From the NCBI RefSeq assembly GCF_000621445.1, contig NZ_JHYI01000006.1, forward strand, positions 372,001 to 436,000: a DNA stretch of 64,000 bases, given 5' to 3'. Source of the stretch: Alkalihalobacillus bogoriensis ATCC BAA-922. GTDB lineage: Bacteria > Bacillota > Bacilli > Bacillales > Bacillaceae_F. A program made the translations under genes and the position numbers. Position 1 is the first letter of the stretch. Every line of letters begins with the position of its first letter. The notes beneath the pieces were generated by a model. It was not told where the DNA came from and did no database searches. It saw only the letters and a list, made by a program, of their open reading frames with translations. This document shows, piece after piece, positions 44,515 through 54,015 of the stretch.

Positions 44515-44698
44515 ATTAATGCTTCTCCTTTGTGATTAGATTATTTAAGGATGAGTCAGGGTTTTTTAATATTATTTTTACAACCTTCCCTTAAAGTGAC
44601 CATTTTAAGTGCTTTCCAATCCACTTTTTAAAAACTAGTGTTTTCTCTCACCTATCAATTATATTGCCATTGTTTGCTGCATAACGGTTCATTCTTAA

Positions 44699-44746
44699 AT
44701 AAAAAACCTATATCTTAATTACACAGTAATTTTAAATACAGGTTTT
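44699..44746 (-). terminator. Terminator of the catDE-like operon
   Basis: Minus-strand arms AAAAAACCTGTATTT and ATATAGGTTTTTTAT close an AT-rich loop. The 333-bp gap 44515-44847 holds nothing else recognised. Confidence 0.8.
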
Positions 44747-44847
44747 TTATTCACTTATCCACGCAAGTGTATTCACCATTTAATAGCTTCGGAAGAAACC
44801 ATTAATCATTATGTCTTTTCATATAAATAAAATCGAAAACACCCATA

Positions 44848-45813
44848 TCAGTTTTTGATTTTAATTTTAATTGTATTTTCAGAAGGATCTTCAACAGTAA
44901 TTTCTTGATTGTCCTCACTAAAATTGAATCCTAGCCTGCCTAGATTCTCTTTTGCACGGTCATACTCTTCTTCCGTAAAATGGAGAGTAAAATGAGTTAA
45001 ACCTAATGCATTTTCCGGAGATGCAGGTAACCCTTTTCCTGACCAAGTGTTCATCCCTATATGATGGTGGTATGCATCTTTGGATACAAAAAGCATATGG
45101 GAATCCTTGGCCACAATATCTAGTCCAAGTCCTTCTACATAAAAGGTTTCGGACTCTTCTATATCTGATACCTGTAAATGCATGTGACCAATTCTTGTTC
45201 CGCTAGGTAATCCACTCCATGTACTTCCCTTTATTTCAGCGAATAAATCATCAACGTCTAATGGCGCAGTACCTCCGACATAACCACCTTTACCGTCTCT
45301 TTCCCACTGTTCAGAATCTCTATCCACATATATTTCTATTCCATTACTATCAGGATCTGCTAGGTAAACTGCTTCGCTATATTGATGGTCTGAAGCACCC
45401 TGTATTGGATATCCAGCTTCCAGTAAATGTACTATGGATAAAGCTAAATCTTCTCTAGTAGGCACGACAATTGCAAAGTGATACAAACCGGTTGATTTTA
45501 ATGGTCGCTCAACAAATGATTCCTCTTCTTTTAATAAAAGGTGCGGTACCATTCCATCTGTTGTAAGTTTTGCTGTTTTTTCATCTCTTTCTAGTACTTG
45601 AAACCCGATTAATTCCTGATAGAAAGTTAAAGAACGGTCTAAGTCAGAGACTTGCAGCTCCACATATCCAATTCTAGGTTCCATGATTCCTGAATAAGTT
45701 TCCATAGTCATTTCTTCATTGTGTCCTTCCTTATTTAGAAATAAAAAAAGTACCACTATAATAGTAAAAATGATTATTATTGAAATAAATCTCATATTTT
45801 TCATCTTTTTCAC
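44848..45813 (-). CDS. catE: CatE-like ring-cleavage (VOC) dioxygenase with membrane anchor
   Basis: 321 residues. An N-terminal hydrophobic segment (about 8-27) makes it membrane-bound, unlike soluble B. subtilis CatE. Two VOC modules follow: first (about 45-165) RIGYVELQVSD ... PHLLL ... NGIEIYVDR; second (about 195-320) RIGHMHLQVSD ... YHHHIGMNTW ... ENTIKIKI. In extradiol dioxygenases the metal ligands are His, His, Glu of one module. Here the first has Tyr for the first His, and the second has Lys for the Glu, so the metal site is irregular. Follows the DoxX gene, as in catDE. The activity is uncertain. Confidence 0.72.
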   Translation of the reverse strand: MKKMKNMRFISIIIIFTIIVVLFLFLNKEGHNEEMTMETYSGIMEPRIGYVELQVSDLDRSLTFYQELIGFQVLERDEKTAKLTTDGMVPHLLLKEEESFVERPLKSTGLYHFAIVVPTREDLALSIVHLLEAGYPIQGASDHQYSEAVYLADPDSNGIEIYVDRDSEQWERDGKGGYVGGTAPLDVDDLFAEIKGSTWSGLPSGTRIGHMHLQVSDIEESETFYVEGLGLDIVAKDSHMLFVSKDAYHHHIGMNTWSGKGLPASPENALGLTHFTLHFTEEEYDRAKENLGRLGFNFSEDNQEITVEDPSENTIKIKIKN

Positions 45814-45835
45814 CCGATAGGCCTGAGCCCTTTTA

Positions 45836-46228
45836 TTATTTGTTTCTTGCCTTTGAAATATAATAATCTAAAGAATAGAGCTTACTTCCGTTTAATAAGA
45901 AATACGCAGATACTGCCAGTAACACAAGATCATACGCGTAACCTCCAATAAAACCTGTAGCTAATTGTACTGTCACAATAGCCCCTAAAAGCACTAAGAC
46001 AAAAAGTCCCCCTATGATACGTGTGGCCAAACCTAGAAGCATCGCAATTCCACCAACTAACTCAATACTTGCTACGATATAAGCCAAGAATCCAGGCAAT
46101 CCAATGCTATCAAACCACCCAGCAATATTTCCAATACCATCTTGAAATTTACTTGCACCGTGTCCGATAAAAATAACCCCCAAAACCACTCGTAGTAATA
46201 GTGCACCAATATCTTGTTTATTTATCAT
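45836..46228 (-). CDS. catD: DoxX-family membrane protein (CatD-like)
   Basis: 130 residues, four membrane helices, with GVIFIGHGASKFQDGIGNIAGWFDSIGLPGF, the DoxX signature. In B. subtilis catD (yfiD) precedes catE in an operon for catechol detoxification controlled by YodB/CatR. The same order is kept here 22 bp apart, but the local regulator is an XRE-cupin protein. Likely a partner in quinone/catechol stress. Confidence 0.85.
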   Translation of the reverse strand: MINKQDIGALLLRVVLGVIFIGHGASKFQDGIGNIAGWFDSIGLPGFLAYIVASIELVGGIAMLLGLATRIIGGLFVLVLLGAIVTVQLATGFIGGYAYDLVLLAVSAYFLLNGSKLYSLDYYISKARNK

Positions 46229-46456
46229 TATAATTCCTCCTAAAGTAATAGAAAATTATTTCAAACCAATATCTTATTCGTATCCGTTAATGCTCCCCCT
46301 CTCATTTCAATGTTCTAAACAGTTGGCGCCTTAATCTATGTGAAAGGAAGCATAATAAGAATAAAATATTCATATTCAAAAACCAAAGCACAAAAATAAA
46401 AGCAACTCATTTGTTTCACGATAAGAATATTAGTTTTCTATATAGTAACAATAGAC

Positions 46457-46485
46457 TTGTAGACTGTCAATGTTTTTGCTATTAT
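46457..46485 (+). promoter_or_regulatory. Promoter of the XRE-cupin gene
   Basis: -35 TTGTAG (46457-46462), exactly 17 bp, -10 TATTAT (46480-46485). It lies in the 299-bp divergent gap with catDE, which should also hold the catDE promoter. Confidence 0.6.
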
Positions 46486-46527
46486 TAACATAAGTTTCCT
46501 AAAAGAAAACATATAGAGGTGAATAGG

Positions 46528-47070
46528 TTGGATATAGGGTCCAAAATTCGTTCAATTAGAAACAGAAAAAAAATTACGATCGCACAAATGTGTGAAGGAA
46601 CCGGGCTATCGAAGGGCTTTATAAGTAACGTCGAAAACAACAATACGTCACCTTCCATTAACACTTTAAATACAATAGCAGAGTTTCTGAAGGTGCCACT
46701 GCCCTACCTATTATTAGAAAAAAAACAGCACATGCGTGTCGTTCGAAAAGATGATAGAAGAAGCTCGTCGTTAAAAAATTTACACATTGAACATATCACG
46801 TCAAAAGGTCCTTTACGAATGATGATCGTTGAATCTCCACCTGGATTTGCCATCGGGGAAGATGAACCCCATGCACATGAAGGAGAGGAAGTTCATTTAG
46901 TACTAGAGGGGAAAGTACTTGCTGAACAAGGAGAAGACTCAATTATCGCAGAAGAAGGCGACTCTTTTAGTTGGAATGCAAGTGTTCCACATATGGTAAA
47001 AAACGTTGGAGACAAAAAATCAGTCATTCTAATAGCCATTTATTCAGATACAAAAGTAGATGATCTCTAA
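46528..47070 (+). CDS. XRE-family regulator with cupin domain
   Basis: About 180 residues from a TTG at 46528 with agaggtg upstream; the GTG nine bases earlier lies inside the site. HTH IGSKIRSIRNRKKITIAQMCEGTGLSKGFISNVEN (about 5-60) followed by a cupin barrel (about 90-175) with EDEPHAHEGEEVHLVLEGK and PHMVKNVG, the metal-binding His/Glu set. Divergent to catDE, hence probably its repressor. The ligand is unknown. Confidence 0.88.
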   Translation: MDIGSKIRSIRNRKKITIAQMCEGTGLSKGFISNVENNNTSPSINTLNTIAEFLKVPLPYLLLEKKQHMRVVRKDDRRSSSLKNLHIEHITSKGPLRMMIVESPPGFAIGEDEPHAHEGEEVHLVLEGKVLAEQGEDSIIAEEGDSFSWNASVPHMVKNVGDKKSVILIAIYSDTKVDDL

Positions 47071-47270
47071 TAAGGCGCGGTAGTATGATAAGGACAAAAA
47101 GGTCGTTGAGGGTGAGACAAAAGATTTCTAATGGTCAGAATTCTGAATTCACACCCTTGCCTTTCTCCCCTAGAAGTCACTGTACTTCCCAAGCTACCAT
47201 CCTCATTTCTTTATACTTTAGTTGTCTCCTTACCAAACTTCCGCACCCCATTTAACCCTTATGACACTTT

Positions 47271-48470
47271 CTAGATTGCTTGGTTATCCACTTGGATACT
47301 TTTTTGTTTATTGGGTTTTCCTTTGACAACAACATAAACAACATAAATAACTAGCACCATACCATATACAATTGAAGCAGTAAGATATACAGTTTGATAA
47401 GATGTGACTGTGGCTACTAAACCTAGGATAAAGGAGCCACCTCCAATTCCTAAATCAAAGAAGTTGAAGAAGGTAGCCATAGCATCCTCATGTTCATGTT
47501 CCTCTACTAAGTTCATGCACCACGTTTGAACAGCTGGAAAAATGGCACCAAAACCAAATCCATAAAAGGTAGCTGCGATTAAAAACATGCTATCACTGAC
47601 TGCTACATACAGAATAACCAATCCTATAATGGACAAAACAGAGCCTGGAATTAAGATAATCGACGGCCCGTACTTATCAAATAACTTTCCTGATAGTAAA
47701 CGAATGATAAAACTTGCTGCGGCAATCAATAAGAAAAACAGTCCTACTTGGGTAAAATCCTTCTCTATTGCGTATAAAGAAAAGAAAGACATAATTCCTC
47801 CTGCGGCAATTCCAATTAAAAGGATGAGCAACGCAGGAAACAGAACTCGTTTCTCCAATAGTTTAAATTTCCCACTCACTTGTTTATCTAACTCTTTTCC
47901 TTTAGGTGCTCTTTTTATAAAAATAGCCATGATAACAGCTAGGAAGAGAACGCCCATTCCTCCAAAGAATAATCGTTGAAAATCATATAATTCTAGTGTC
48001 ATAATCCCAATCATTGGACCTACAGAGATGGCTACTGTTTCTCCAACACCAAAATAGCCAATTCCCTCGCCTCGACGATCTTTAGGAATGATTTCAGCAG
48101 CAAGTGTTGCAAAGTAAGTGGTTGCTAAACCGAATCCAGCCCCATGGATCAAACGAATAAATAATAACGTCGATATGTTACTAGAGAGATAATAGGCACC
48201 TGTAGAAAGAGCAATAATGACAATACCTAAAATTAAAAGAATTTTTTTATCAAACTTCGTTGCAAGCATTCCCGCAAATGGGCGAATGAGAATAGCTGAT
48301 AACATAAAAATACCTGTTACTAAACCAACCTGACTTGCTCCCCCACCTAAAGTTGTGACAAATAAGGGAAGAGTCGGTAATAGCATTTCAAAAATCATAA
48401 AAACTAAGGCATTGGATATCACTACGAAAATAAACGAAAGCGACCAAACCTTATTGTCTATAGTTGTCAT
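47271..48470 (-). CDS. MFS drug efflux transporter
   Basis: 399 residues, twelve membrane helices, with the loop signature GMLATKFDKKILLILGIV and the typical MFS-5 repeats. Follows the MerR regulator in the same direction and is driven by a MerR-type promoter. Together they resemble Bmr/BmrR or Blt/BltR of B. subtilis. It could export dyes, quinones or lipophilic cations. Confidence 0.85.
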   Translation of the reverse strand: MTTIDNKVWSLSFIFVVISNALVFMIFEMLLPTLPLFVTTLGGGASQVGLVTGIFMLSAILIRPFAGMLATKFDKKILLILGIVIIALSTGAYYLSSNISTLLFIRLIHGAGFGLATTYFATLAAEIIPKDRRGEGIGYFGVGETVAISVGPMIGIMTLELYDFQRLFFGGMGVLFLAVIMAIFIKRAPKGKELDKQVSGKFKLLEKRVLFPALLILLIGIAAGGIMSFFSLYAIEKDFTQVGLFFLLIAAASFIIRLLSGKLFDKYGPSIILIPGSVLSIIGLVILYVAVSDSMFLIAATFYGFGFGAIFPAVQTWCMNLVEEHEHEDAMATFFNFFDLGIGGGSFILGLVATVTSYQTVYLTASIVYGMVLVIYVVYVVVKGKPNKQKSIQVDNQAI

Positions 48471-48523
48471 TCCAATCTCTCCTTTTTGTGTTAGTCATAT
48501 GTCCTTTACGAGCAACAGAACAA

Positions 48524-48554
48524 ATAATAAACCTTCCTGTAAGGGGAAGGTCAA
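48524..48554 (-). promoter_or_regulatory. MerR-type promoter of the MFS gene
   Basis: Minus-strand -35 TTGACC (48549-48554), 19-bp spacer containing the dyad ACCTTCC...GGAAGGT, -10 TATTAT (48524-48529). The overlong spacer is the hallmark of MerR activation, and the operator resembles the BmrR site. The -35 overlaps the merR stop codon. Confidence 0.88.
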
Positions 48555-49369
48555 TAGCTAACTTGAATTTGTATTTCTGTCAGGTAATCTTTTTTGCTTT
48601 TTGAAATGTAATGGTCAATGATAGTTCTTTCGATGGCATCCCCTATTATTTGAAGATCGTTCTCTTTAATATAATCTAGTAAAACTTTATAATACTGAGA
48701 TGAGTTATTATGATCTCCCCTGTAAAAAATGCTAGCATACGTCCCTTTTTGAAAGGTGGTTACTAATGGGCTTTGGATATCTTCTTCCTCTGTTAAGATG
48801 AAAATAGAGTTATATTTATCAAACTTATTATTTTTAATATCATTTACATCTATTGTAAGGCCGACACCACCAATAAAAATCGAGGAATTCATGTTTGCCA
48901 AATTCTCTAATTGCCTCAATGAAACCTCCATCTCGGGTTCTGAATGGATTTTTTCCACCAACCTCACTATTTGCCTCTCGTTTATTTCTACTATTTTCAC
49001 TTTTTCTAATTCCTTTATTTCTTGAGCAAATTTAATATCGTTAATACGATTTTGAAATCTACGGTTAACTTGTTCTAATTCGTTTATTTTTTGCTCTGTT
49101 AATTTTTTTTGCTTCTCCAATAGATCTAAGAAACCTCCAATATCCCTATGGTCTAGATGACCCTTGATTTCCTTCAAAGAAAATCCTAATTTCTTTAAAT
49201 ACTGAATCGTATTTAGTTGTTCAAACTGTTCGGTTGAATAATATCTATATCCATTACTAGTATCAACTTGTCTTGGCTCTAGTAATCCAATCTGATCATA
49301 ATATCTCAGTGTTTTCATAGTCATATTATGAAGTTTTGCCATTTCTCCTATTGTGAACAGATTTTTCAT
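48551..49369 (-). CDS. MerR-family activator (BmrR-like)
   Basis: 272 residues. Winged helix FTIGEMAKLHNMTMKTLRYYDQIGLLEPRQVD, coiled-coil dimer helix (about 75-125), then a GyrI-like ligand domain ending LTEIQIQVSY. This is the size and layout of BmrR. Regulates the MFS gene through the 19-bp-spacer promoter. Upstream on the minus strand of the pseudogene integrase. Confidence 0.9.
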   Translation of the reverse strand: MKNLFTIGEMAKLHNMTMKTLRYYDQIGLLEPRQVDTSNGYRYYSTEQFEQLNTIQYLKKLGFSLKEIKGHLDHRDIGGFLDLLEKQKKLTEQKINELEQVNRRFQNRINDIKFAQEIKELEKVKIVEINERQIVRLVEKIHSEPEMEVSLRQLENLANMNSSIFIGGVGLTIDVNDIKNNKFDKYNSIFILTEEEDIQSPLVTTFQKGTYASIFYRGDHNNSSQYYKVLLDYIKENDLQIIGDAIERTIIDHYISKSKKDYLTEIQIQVSY

Positions 49370-49576
49370 TAAAGCATCCTTTCCTCTATTTTTTTTATAA
49401 CACTATCATACCCAGTTTGCACTTTAAAATCAGTTATGAAACCAAAAGAAAAGACATTAACATCGTAATTTCATACTGAAATCACTTTTGCTAATGTCTT
49501 TCCTATGATTAATTGTGCTTAGGAATTTCAATTTCATCTAATACAGCAATTGCGTAACTTGATAGGCAGCTTTTGA

Positions 49577-49975
49577 AACATCTCCTTATCGAAGCTTTTG
49601 GTCCAAAAACTAAAGGAACACAAACTGGCTCAGGAAAAAATGAAAAAACGTTTTGGTGAATATTTTCACCAAGAATTGGATCTCGTTTTCTCCAAAAGCG
49701 ATGGCGCATATCATAATCGATCGAACGTTAGACGACAGTTATACAATCTCATGAAAAAAGTCAAGGTCCGACGCATTACGTTTCTTGATCTGAGCCATAC
49801 GCAGTCCAGTATGCTATTCGGACGGGCCAATCCTAGCATTGTGCAGAAACGGTTAGGACATAACGACATCCAAACTACCTATCGATACTATGGCCATTTA
49901 TGGGCAAACGTAGACAAAGAAGCCGTTGATTCGTTAGAAGGGGAAATGGAGAAGACAAGAATGAAAACCGAATAA
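49577..49975 (+). pseudogene. Tyrosine-recombinase (integrase) fragment, inactive
   Basis: Only the C-terminal about 130 residues of a phage-type integrase remain; a stop closes the frame at 49574. Family text is VQKLKEHKLAQEKM..., then box II ITFLDLSHTQSS in place of the usual FHDLRHTHAS. The catalytic His and Arg are thus Leu and Ser. RLGHNDIQTTYRYYGHL, with the active Tyr, is kept. It sits next to the intact att/tRNA end, where an integrase belongs. Confidence 0.88.
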
Positions 49976-50007
49976 GTGTGAATTTCTGTGAACGTGGAGC
50001 AAAAATA

Positions 50008-50108
50008 AAAAACGACACACCTTCTCACTATCGTGAGAAACCGCGTCGTTATTACAATATGTATGGTGGAGCATAGCGGGATCGAACCGCTGACCTCTAC
50101 GCTGCCAG
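50008..50108. repeat. Right attachment repeat
   Basis: Covers the tRNA-Ala terminator and the 3' half of the intact tRNA, matching 43155-43256. Confidence 0.92.
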
Positions 50109-50139
50109 CGTAGCGCTCTCCCAGCTGAGCTAATGCCCC
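50064..50139 (-). tRNA. trnA-Ala: tRNA-Ala (anticodon GGC)
   Basis: 76 nt with encoded CCA. Acceptor GGGGCAT/ATGCTCC, D arm AGCTCAGCTGGGAGAGC, anticodon arm CTACG-CTGGCAG-CGTAG giving GGC, T arm CAGCGGTTCGATCCCGCTA. Intact copy; the terminator hairpin follows at 50009-50052. Confidence 0.97.
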
Positions 50140-50174
50140 GTGACTTGCGTCAATATTTCAATTATACGGACGAA

Positions 50175-50345
50175 TTAAGATAACGTCAAGGCAAAAACAA
50201 TATCTAATAAAAACCAAGCAACTCCTGCGACAATCGCTATAAACAAAGCACCATATATATTTTCTTTTTTAAATTGCTTATATTTAGAGTAATCAAAAAT
50301 GACCCATCCAATAAAAATCGCTAAAGCAAAAAAAATCGCATTCAT
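50175..50345 (-). CDS. Small 56-residue membrane protein
   Basis: ATG at 50345 preceded by ggaaggg, 57 codons to TAA. Two hydrophobic helices (MNAIFFALAIFIGWVIF and GALFIAIVAGVAWFLLDIVF) are joined by a basic loop DYSKYKQFKKEN. Too short for an ordinary ORF cut-off but well formed. Located between tRNA-Ala and yugN, downstream of yugN on the same strand. No family is recognised. Confidence 0.72.
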   Translation of the reverse strand: MNAIFFALAIFIGWVIFDYSKYKQFKKENIYGALFIAIVAGVAWFLLDIVFALTLS

Positions 50346-50411
50346 TTCGCTCGCCCTTCCGCCCGTTAGTTACTATTATTTTAACAAACAAAGAGGAGGC
50401 AAACAAGAAGA

Positions 50412-50434
50412 AGACCGAGTGCACCACTCGGTCT
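50412..50434 (-). terminator. Hairpin after yugN
   Basis: Perfect stem AGACCGAGTG/CACTCGGTCT with a 3-nt loop. The T-run after it is poor (TTCTTCTTG). Confidence 0.7.
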
Positions 50435-50831
50435 AATACAAAATAGTTGCTTCTAATTCTCGGACAACATTTGAAGCGATATCGACATATTTTTTTTGAA
50501 GGGACGCATCTTCATCTTGCGGCTCAGAAAATTGATTTACTAATGGATTAGGGTCTTTTACCATATCATCAAGCCCTCTTTGATATTTATGCGCAAGAAC
50601 AAATGGTTGACCTAAACGAACCCGGACCCCTTTTTGTTCAAGCTCCCCATCGACTGCTTGAAAAGGAAGTCGAAAAAAGATATAACTGCCATTGTCATCA
50701 ATTTTATAATCAAAATATCCATGGTCATAATCCCAGTTTCCACCGATAACATATCCTAATGGTTTTAATTTTTTTTCTAAATCATATAAGAGAAATTCTC
50801 GATTTACGACTTGTGATTGTAGTTGAATCAT
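50433..50831 (-). CDS. yugN: YugN-like protein
   Basis: 132 residues from the ATG at 50831 (aaagga 8 bases upstream), matching YugN length. MIQLQSQVVNREFLLYDLEKKLKPLGYVIGGNWDYDHGYFDYKI and FRLPFQAVDGELEQKGVRVRLGQP are YugN-family features; function unknown. Lies beside pgi as in B. subtilis (yugN-yugL). Confidence 0.9.
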   Translation of the reverse strand: MIQLQSQVVNREFLLYDLEKKLKPLGYVIGGNWDYDHGYFDYKIDDNGSYIFFRLPFQAVDGELEQKGVRVRLGQPFVLAHKYQRGLDDMVKDPNPLVNQFSEPQDEDASLQKKYVDIASNVVRELEATILY

Positions 50832-50920
50832 CCCGCTCATCCTTTCACCCATTCTCCTATATAGAATTCCCGATAAATGAAAAAACATGCCCAACGATTT
50901 ACGCTAGGCATGTTTTTCAA

Positions 50921-52270
50921 TTATTTTAAACGAGCTTCTAATTCCGCTTTTTCTTGTTCAAATCCAGGCTTACCAAGTAAAGCAAACATATTTTTCTTAT
51001 ATGCTTCAACTCCTGGTTGGTCAAACGGATTCACTCCAAGTAAATACCCACTCATCCCACATGCTTTTTCAAAGAAATAAACGAGATATCCGAATGTATA
51101 TTCATTTAGCTCAGGCACGTTTACGATTAAGTTTGGTACGTCACCGTCTGTATGAGCTAACATTGTTCCTTCAAATGCTTTTTTATTGACGAAGTCCATT
51201 GTTTTTCCAGCTAAATAATTGAGCCCATCTAAATCAGAAGCGGCTTCTTCAATGACGATTTCTTCTTTTACATTTTCGACATTGATAATCGTTTCAAAAA
51301 GGTCACGTCGGCCATCTTGGACATATTGCCCCATCGAATGTAAGTCAGTTGAAAAATCAACAGCTCCAGGGAAAATTCCTTTTTGATCTTTTCCTTCACT
51401 TTCTCCGAATAATTGTTTCCACCATTCAGAAAAGAAATGAAGCTGTGGCTCATAGTTCACCATAAGTTCAATTGTTTTCCCTTTATTATATAAAGCATTT
51501 CGTACAGCCGCATATTGATATGCTTCGTTATCAGCAAGGCTTGGATTGTTTAAATCTTTGCTTGCATCTTGTGCACCTTTCATCATTTTTTCAATGTCTA
51601 AGCCAGCCACCGCAATTGGCAACAGTCCTACGGCAGTAAGCACAGAGAAACGACCACCGACATCATCAGGAATGACAAAAGACTCATAGCCTTCTTCATT
51701 AGCAAGCGTTTTTAATGCGCCTCTTTCTTTATCCGTTGTCGCAAAAATTCGTTTTCTCGCTTCTTCTTGTCCATATTTCTTTTCTAAAAATTCGCGGAAA
51801 ATACGGAATGCAATTGCAGGTTCTGTCGTTGTTCCTGATTTAGAAATAACATTCACAGATACATCTTTTCCTTCAAGTAATGACAGTAAATGTTTTACAT
51901 ATGTAGATGAAATATTGTTCCCAACAAAGAAAATTTGCGGTGTTTTACGCTCTTCTTTTGGAAGTGTGTTATAAAACGAATGTTGTAATGCTTCGATTGC
52001 CGCACGAGCCCCTAAATATGAACCTCCGATACCGACAACAAGTAACACATCAGAATCCGCTTTAATTTTCTCAGCTGCTTTTTGAATGCGAGCAAATTCC
52101 TCTTTGTCATAATTGTTCGGTAGCTCGATCCATCCTAGAAAATCACTTCCCGCTCCTGTCCCATTGTGCAAAGCCTCATGTGCTGCTGTCACAGCGGGTT
52201 GAAGATAGTCAATTTCATGTTGTTCAAAAAATGGTAAAGCTTTTTTGTAATCAAAACGTACTTTGGTCAT
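50921..52270 (-). CDS. pgi: Glucose-6-phosphate isomerase
   Basis: Interconverts glucose-6-phosphate and fructose-6-phosphate. 449 residues, the length of the short bacterial Pgi (B. subtilis 451). [11 protein letters not shown] and [16 protein letters not shown] bind the phosphate; the catalytic Glu and His lie in [27 protein letters not shown]. Strong gaggagg before the ATG. Conserved neighbour yugN. Confidence 0.97.
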   Translation of the reverse strand: MTKVRFDYKKALPFFEQHEIDYLQPAVTAAHEALHNGTGAGSDFLGWIELPNNYDKEEFARIQKAAEKIKADSDVLLVVGIGGSYLGARAAIEALQHSFYNTLPKEERKTPQIFFVGNNISSTYVKHLLSLLEGKDVSVNVISKSGTTTEPAIAFRIFREFLEKKYGQEEARKRIFATTDKERGALKTLANEEGYESFVIPDDVGGRFSVLTAVGLLPIAVAGLDIEKMMKGAQDASKDLNNPSLADNEAYQYAAVRNALYNKGKTIELMVNYEPQLHFFSEWWKQLFGESEGKDQKGIFPGAVDFSTDLHSMGQYVQDGRRDLFETIINVENVKEEIVIEEAASDLDGLNYLAGKTMDFVNKKAFEGTMLAHTDGDVPNLIVNVPELNEYTFGYLVYFFEKACGMSGYLLGVNPFDQPGVEAYKKNMFALLGKPGFEQEKAELEARLK

Positions 52271-52420
52271 TTCGACCCCTCCTCTATACTAAGTACCCTA
52301 TTCAACTTTATAAAATTGCTTCGGACAATTCAAGCAAAGTTTGCAAAATAAACGTGTCAATTTTACGAAAGCATGTTTATTTTGCCAAACTACCTTTGAT
52401 TTTAAACAGACTTTATATTG

Positions 52421-52612
52421 TTACGGACATCTATTCCGCTATGTCTGAAAAATCACGGGATTAGATTATGAGGATCGTTCGGACATCTGTTCCGCTATTT
52501 ACCTTTTTTCAGGGTTTTTCTCCATTATTTTCGGACAATAACGGAACGTATGTCCGAACGACTCGATAAAAAGCTAGTTTTTCACTAAGTAGCGGAACAG
52601 ATGTCCGTTAGC
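52421..52612. repeat. Four-motif intergenic repeat, unit F
   Basis: Forward motifs 52421-52444 and 52478-52500; inverted 52538-52560 and 52590-52612 (spacing 57, 60, 52). The only unit between tandem genes (gap 52271-52663). No gene in it. Confidence 0.9.
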
Positions 52613-52663
52613 CGTAATTGCCCGACCGAGCAATGAAAAAAAGAGGAAGACTTACTCTTCCCC

Positions 52664-53830
52664 TTATAGTGCATGAGTTAAAATTTGTTTCACATCTTCT
52701 TTTTCTAACCATTTAAAATTACCAAACGGACCAGATGCTGTTGCTATTTGAGCTAATCGATCCAATTGCGAATCGTCAATGGAATAATCAGCAAGGCGTG
52801 CAGGGGCTCCTAAACCAACCCAAAACTGTGATAGTTTTTCGATGCCTTCTAAGGCGATTTGTTCATCTGATTTCCCTTCTTGGTCAACGCCAAATACACG
52901 TGTCGCTAATTGAACGTGACGCTCCATATTTCGCTCATGTAAAGAATAACGAAGCCAGTGAGGGAAGATTATCGCCAAGCCACCTGCATGAGGAATATCG
53001 TACACTGCAGATACAGCATGTTCAATTCGATGGGAACCCCAATCTCCTCTTGCTCCCATTTGAATAACACCATTTAACGCCATTGTCCCACAATACATAA
53101 TCGTTTCTCGGTGTTCATAGTTTTGTAAATTCTCTAACAGCTTCGGCGCTGTTTCCACTACGGTTATTAATATCGATTCACACATTTTATCTTGTAGTGG
53201 TGTATTTGTATCATGATGAAAATAAGATTCAAGTACATGACTCATCATGTCGACAACACCGTAGACGGTTTGATCTTCTGGAACCGTCATTGTATAAGTT
53301 GGGTCTAGGATTGAAAATGCAGGATATGAATAAGGACTTGACCATCCTAACTTTTCATTTGTCTCCCATTTTGTAATGACAGAGTTGGCGTTCATTTCAG
53401 AGCCTGTCGCGGCTAACGTTAAGATCGTACCGATCGGTAATGCTCCTGTGGCTGTTGCTTTTTTTGAAATAATGTCCCAAACGTCACCATCATATTTAGC
53501 TCCAACGGCAACTGCCTTTGCTGCATCAATGACACTCCCGCCTCCAACAGCTAATACAAGATCAATGTTTTCTGTTTTACAAATGTCAACGCCTTTATGT
53601 ACAGTTGTTAATCTTGGGTTTGGTTCGACACCCGCTAATTCGAAAACACGAGTGTTACTTTTCGCTAACTCATTGATAACCTCGTCATATAAACCGTTTT
53701 TCTTAATACTACCTCCGCCATAAACGAGCAAAATATTGTTACCATAACGGGAAACTTCTTCACTTAGCTCTTGGATTTGGTCTTTACCAAATCGTAATCT
53801 TGTTGGATTTTGAAATACAAATGAATTCAT
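52664..53830 (-). CDS. yugJ: Iron-containing alcohol dehydrogenase (YugJ/BdhA type)
   Basis: 388 residues from the ATG at 53830 (ggaag upstream). NADPH-type fold with [29 protein letters not shown] and the iron-binding set [25 protein letters not shown]. Reduces aldehydes to alcohols. Neighbours match yugJ/yugK of B. subtilis. Confidence 0.92.
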   Translation of the reverse strand: MNSFVFQNPTRLRFGKDQIQELSEEVSRYGNNILLVYGGGSIKKNGLYDEVINELAKSNTRVFELAGVEPNPRLTTVHKGVDICKTENIDLVLAVGGGSVIDAAKAVAVGAKYDGDVWDIISKKATATGALPIGTILTLAATGSEMNANSVITKWETNEKLGWSSPYSYPAFSILDPTYTMTVPEDQTVYGVVDMMSHVLESYFHHDTNTPLQDKMCESILITVVETAPKLLENLQNYEHRETIMYCGTMALNGVIQMGARGDWGSHRIEHAVSAVYDIPHAGGLAIIFPHWLRYSLHERNMERHVQLATRVFGVDQEGKSDEQIALEGIEKLSQFWVGLGAPARLADYSIDDSQLDRLAQIATASGPFGNFKWLEKEDVKQILTHAL

Positions 53831-54015
53831 TTCATTCACTTCCTTTCTTTGTTTTTATTATGTCCTATCTGAAAAAACAATGTAAAGAAACTTGACTCCG
53901 AAAGCCAATTGTTTAACTTTGGTAATTAGAATTATGCATATTTTATCCGATTTCATCCATTCTAAGAGAAGAAGCACATCATGTGCTAATCCTTTAGCTA
54001 ACGGAGGTGAATGTT

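Larger units (their letters stand above)
43155..50108. mobile_element. Genomic island integrated in tRNA-Ala
   Basis: About 6.95 kb including both repeats. A tRNA-Ala 3' end with its downstream terminator is duplicated: left 43155-43256, right 50008-50108. They are nearly identical, with only a few differences (CTCATCATG versus CTCACTATC, TATGCTG versus TACGCTG, one indel). The intact tRNA is at the right, and a decayed integrase lies 32 bp inside it. Cargo: ribA-like, catE-like, catD-like, XRE-cupin, MFS, MerR. The drift between repeats and the loss of integrase indicate an old, fixed insertion. The rest of the island borders (43257-43767) hold no recognised gene. Confidence 0.9.

Noticed and set aside
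44515-44700. FMN riboswitch before the ribA-like gene
   Set aside because: No RFN-element conserved blocks in the leader.
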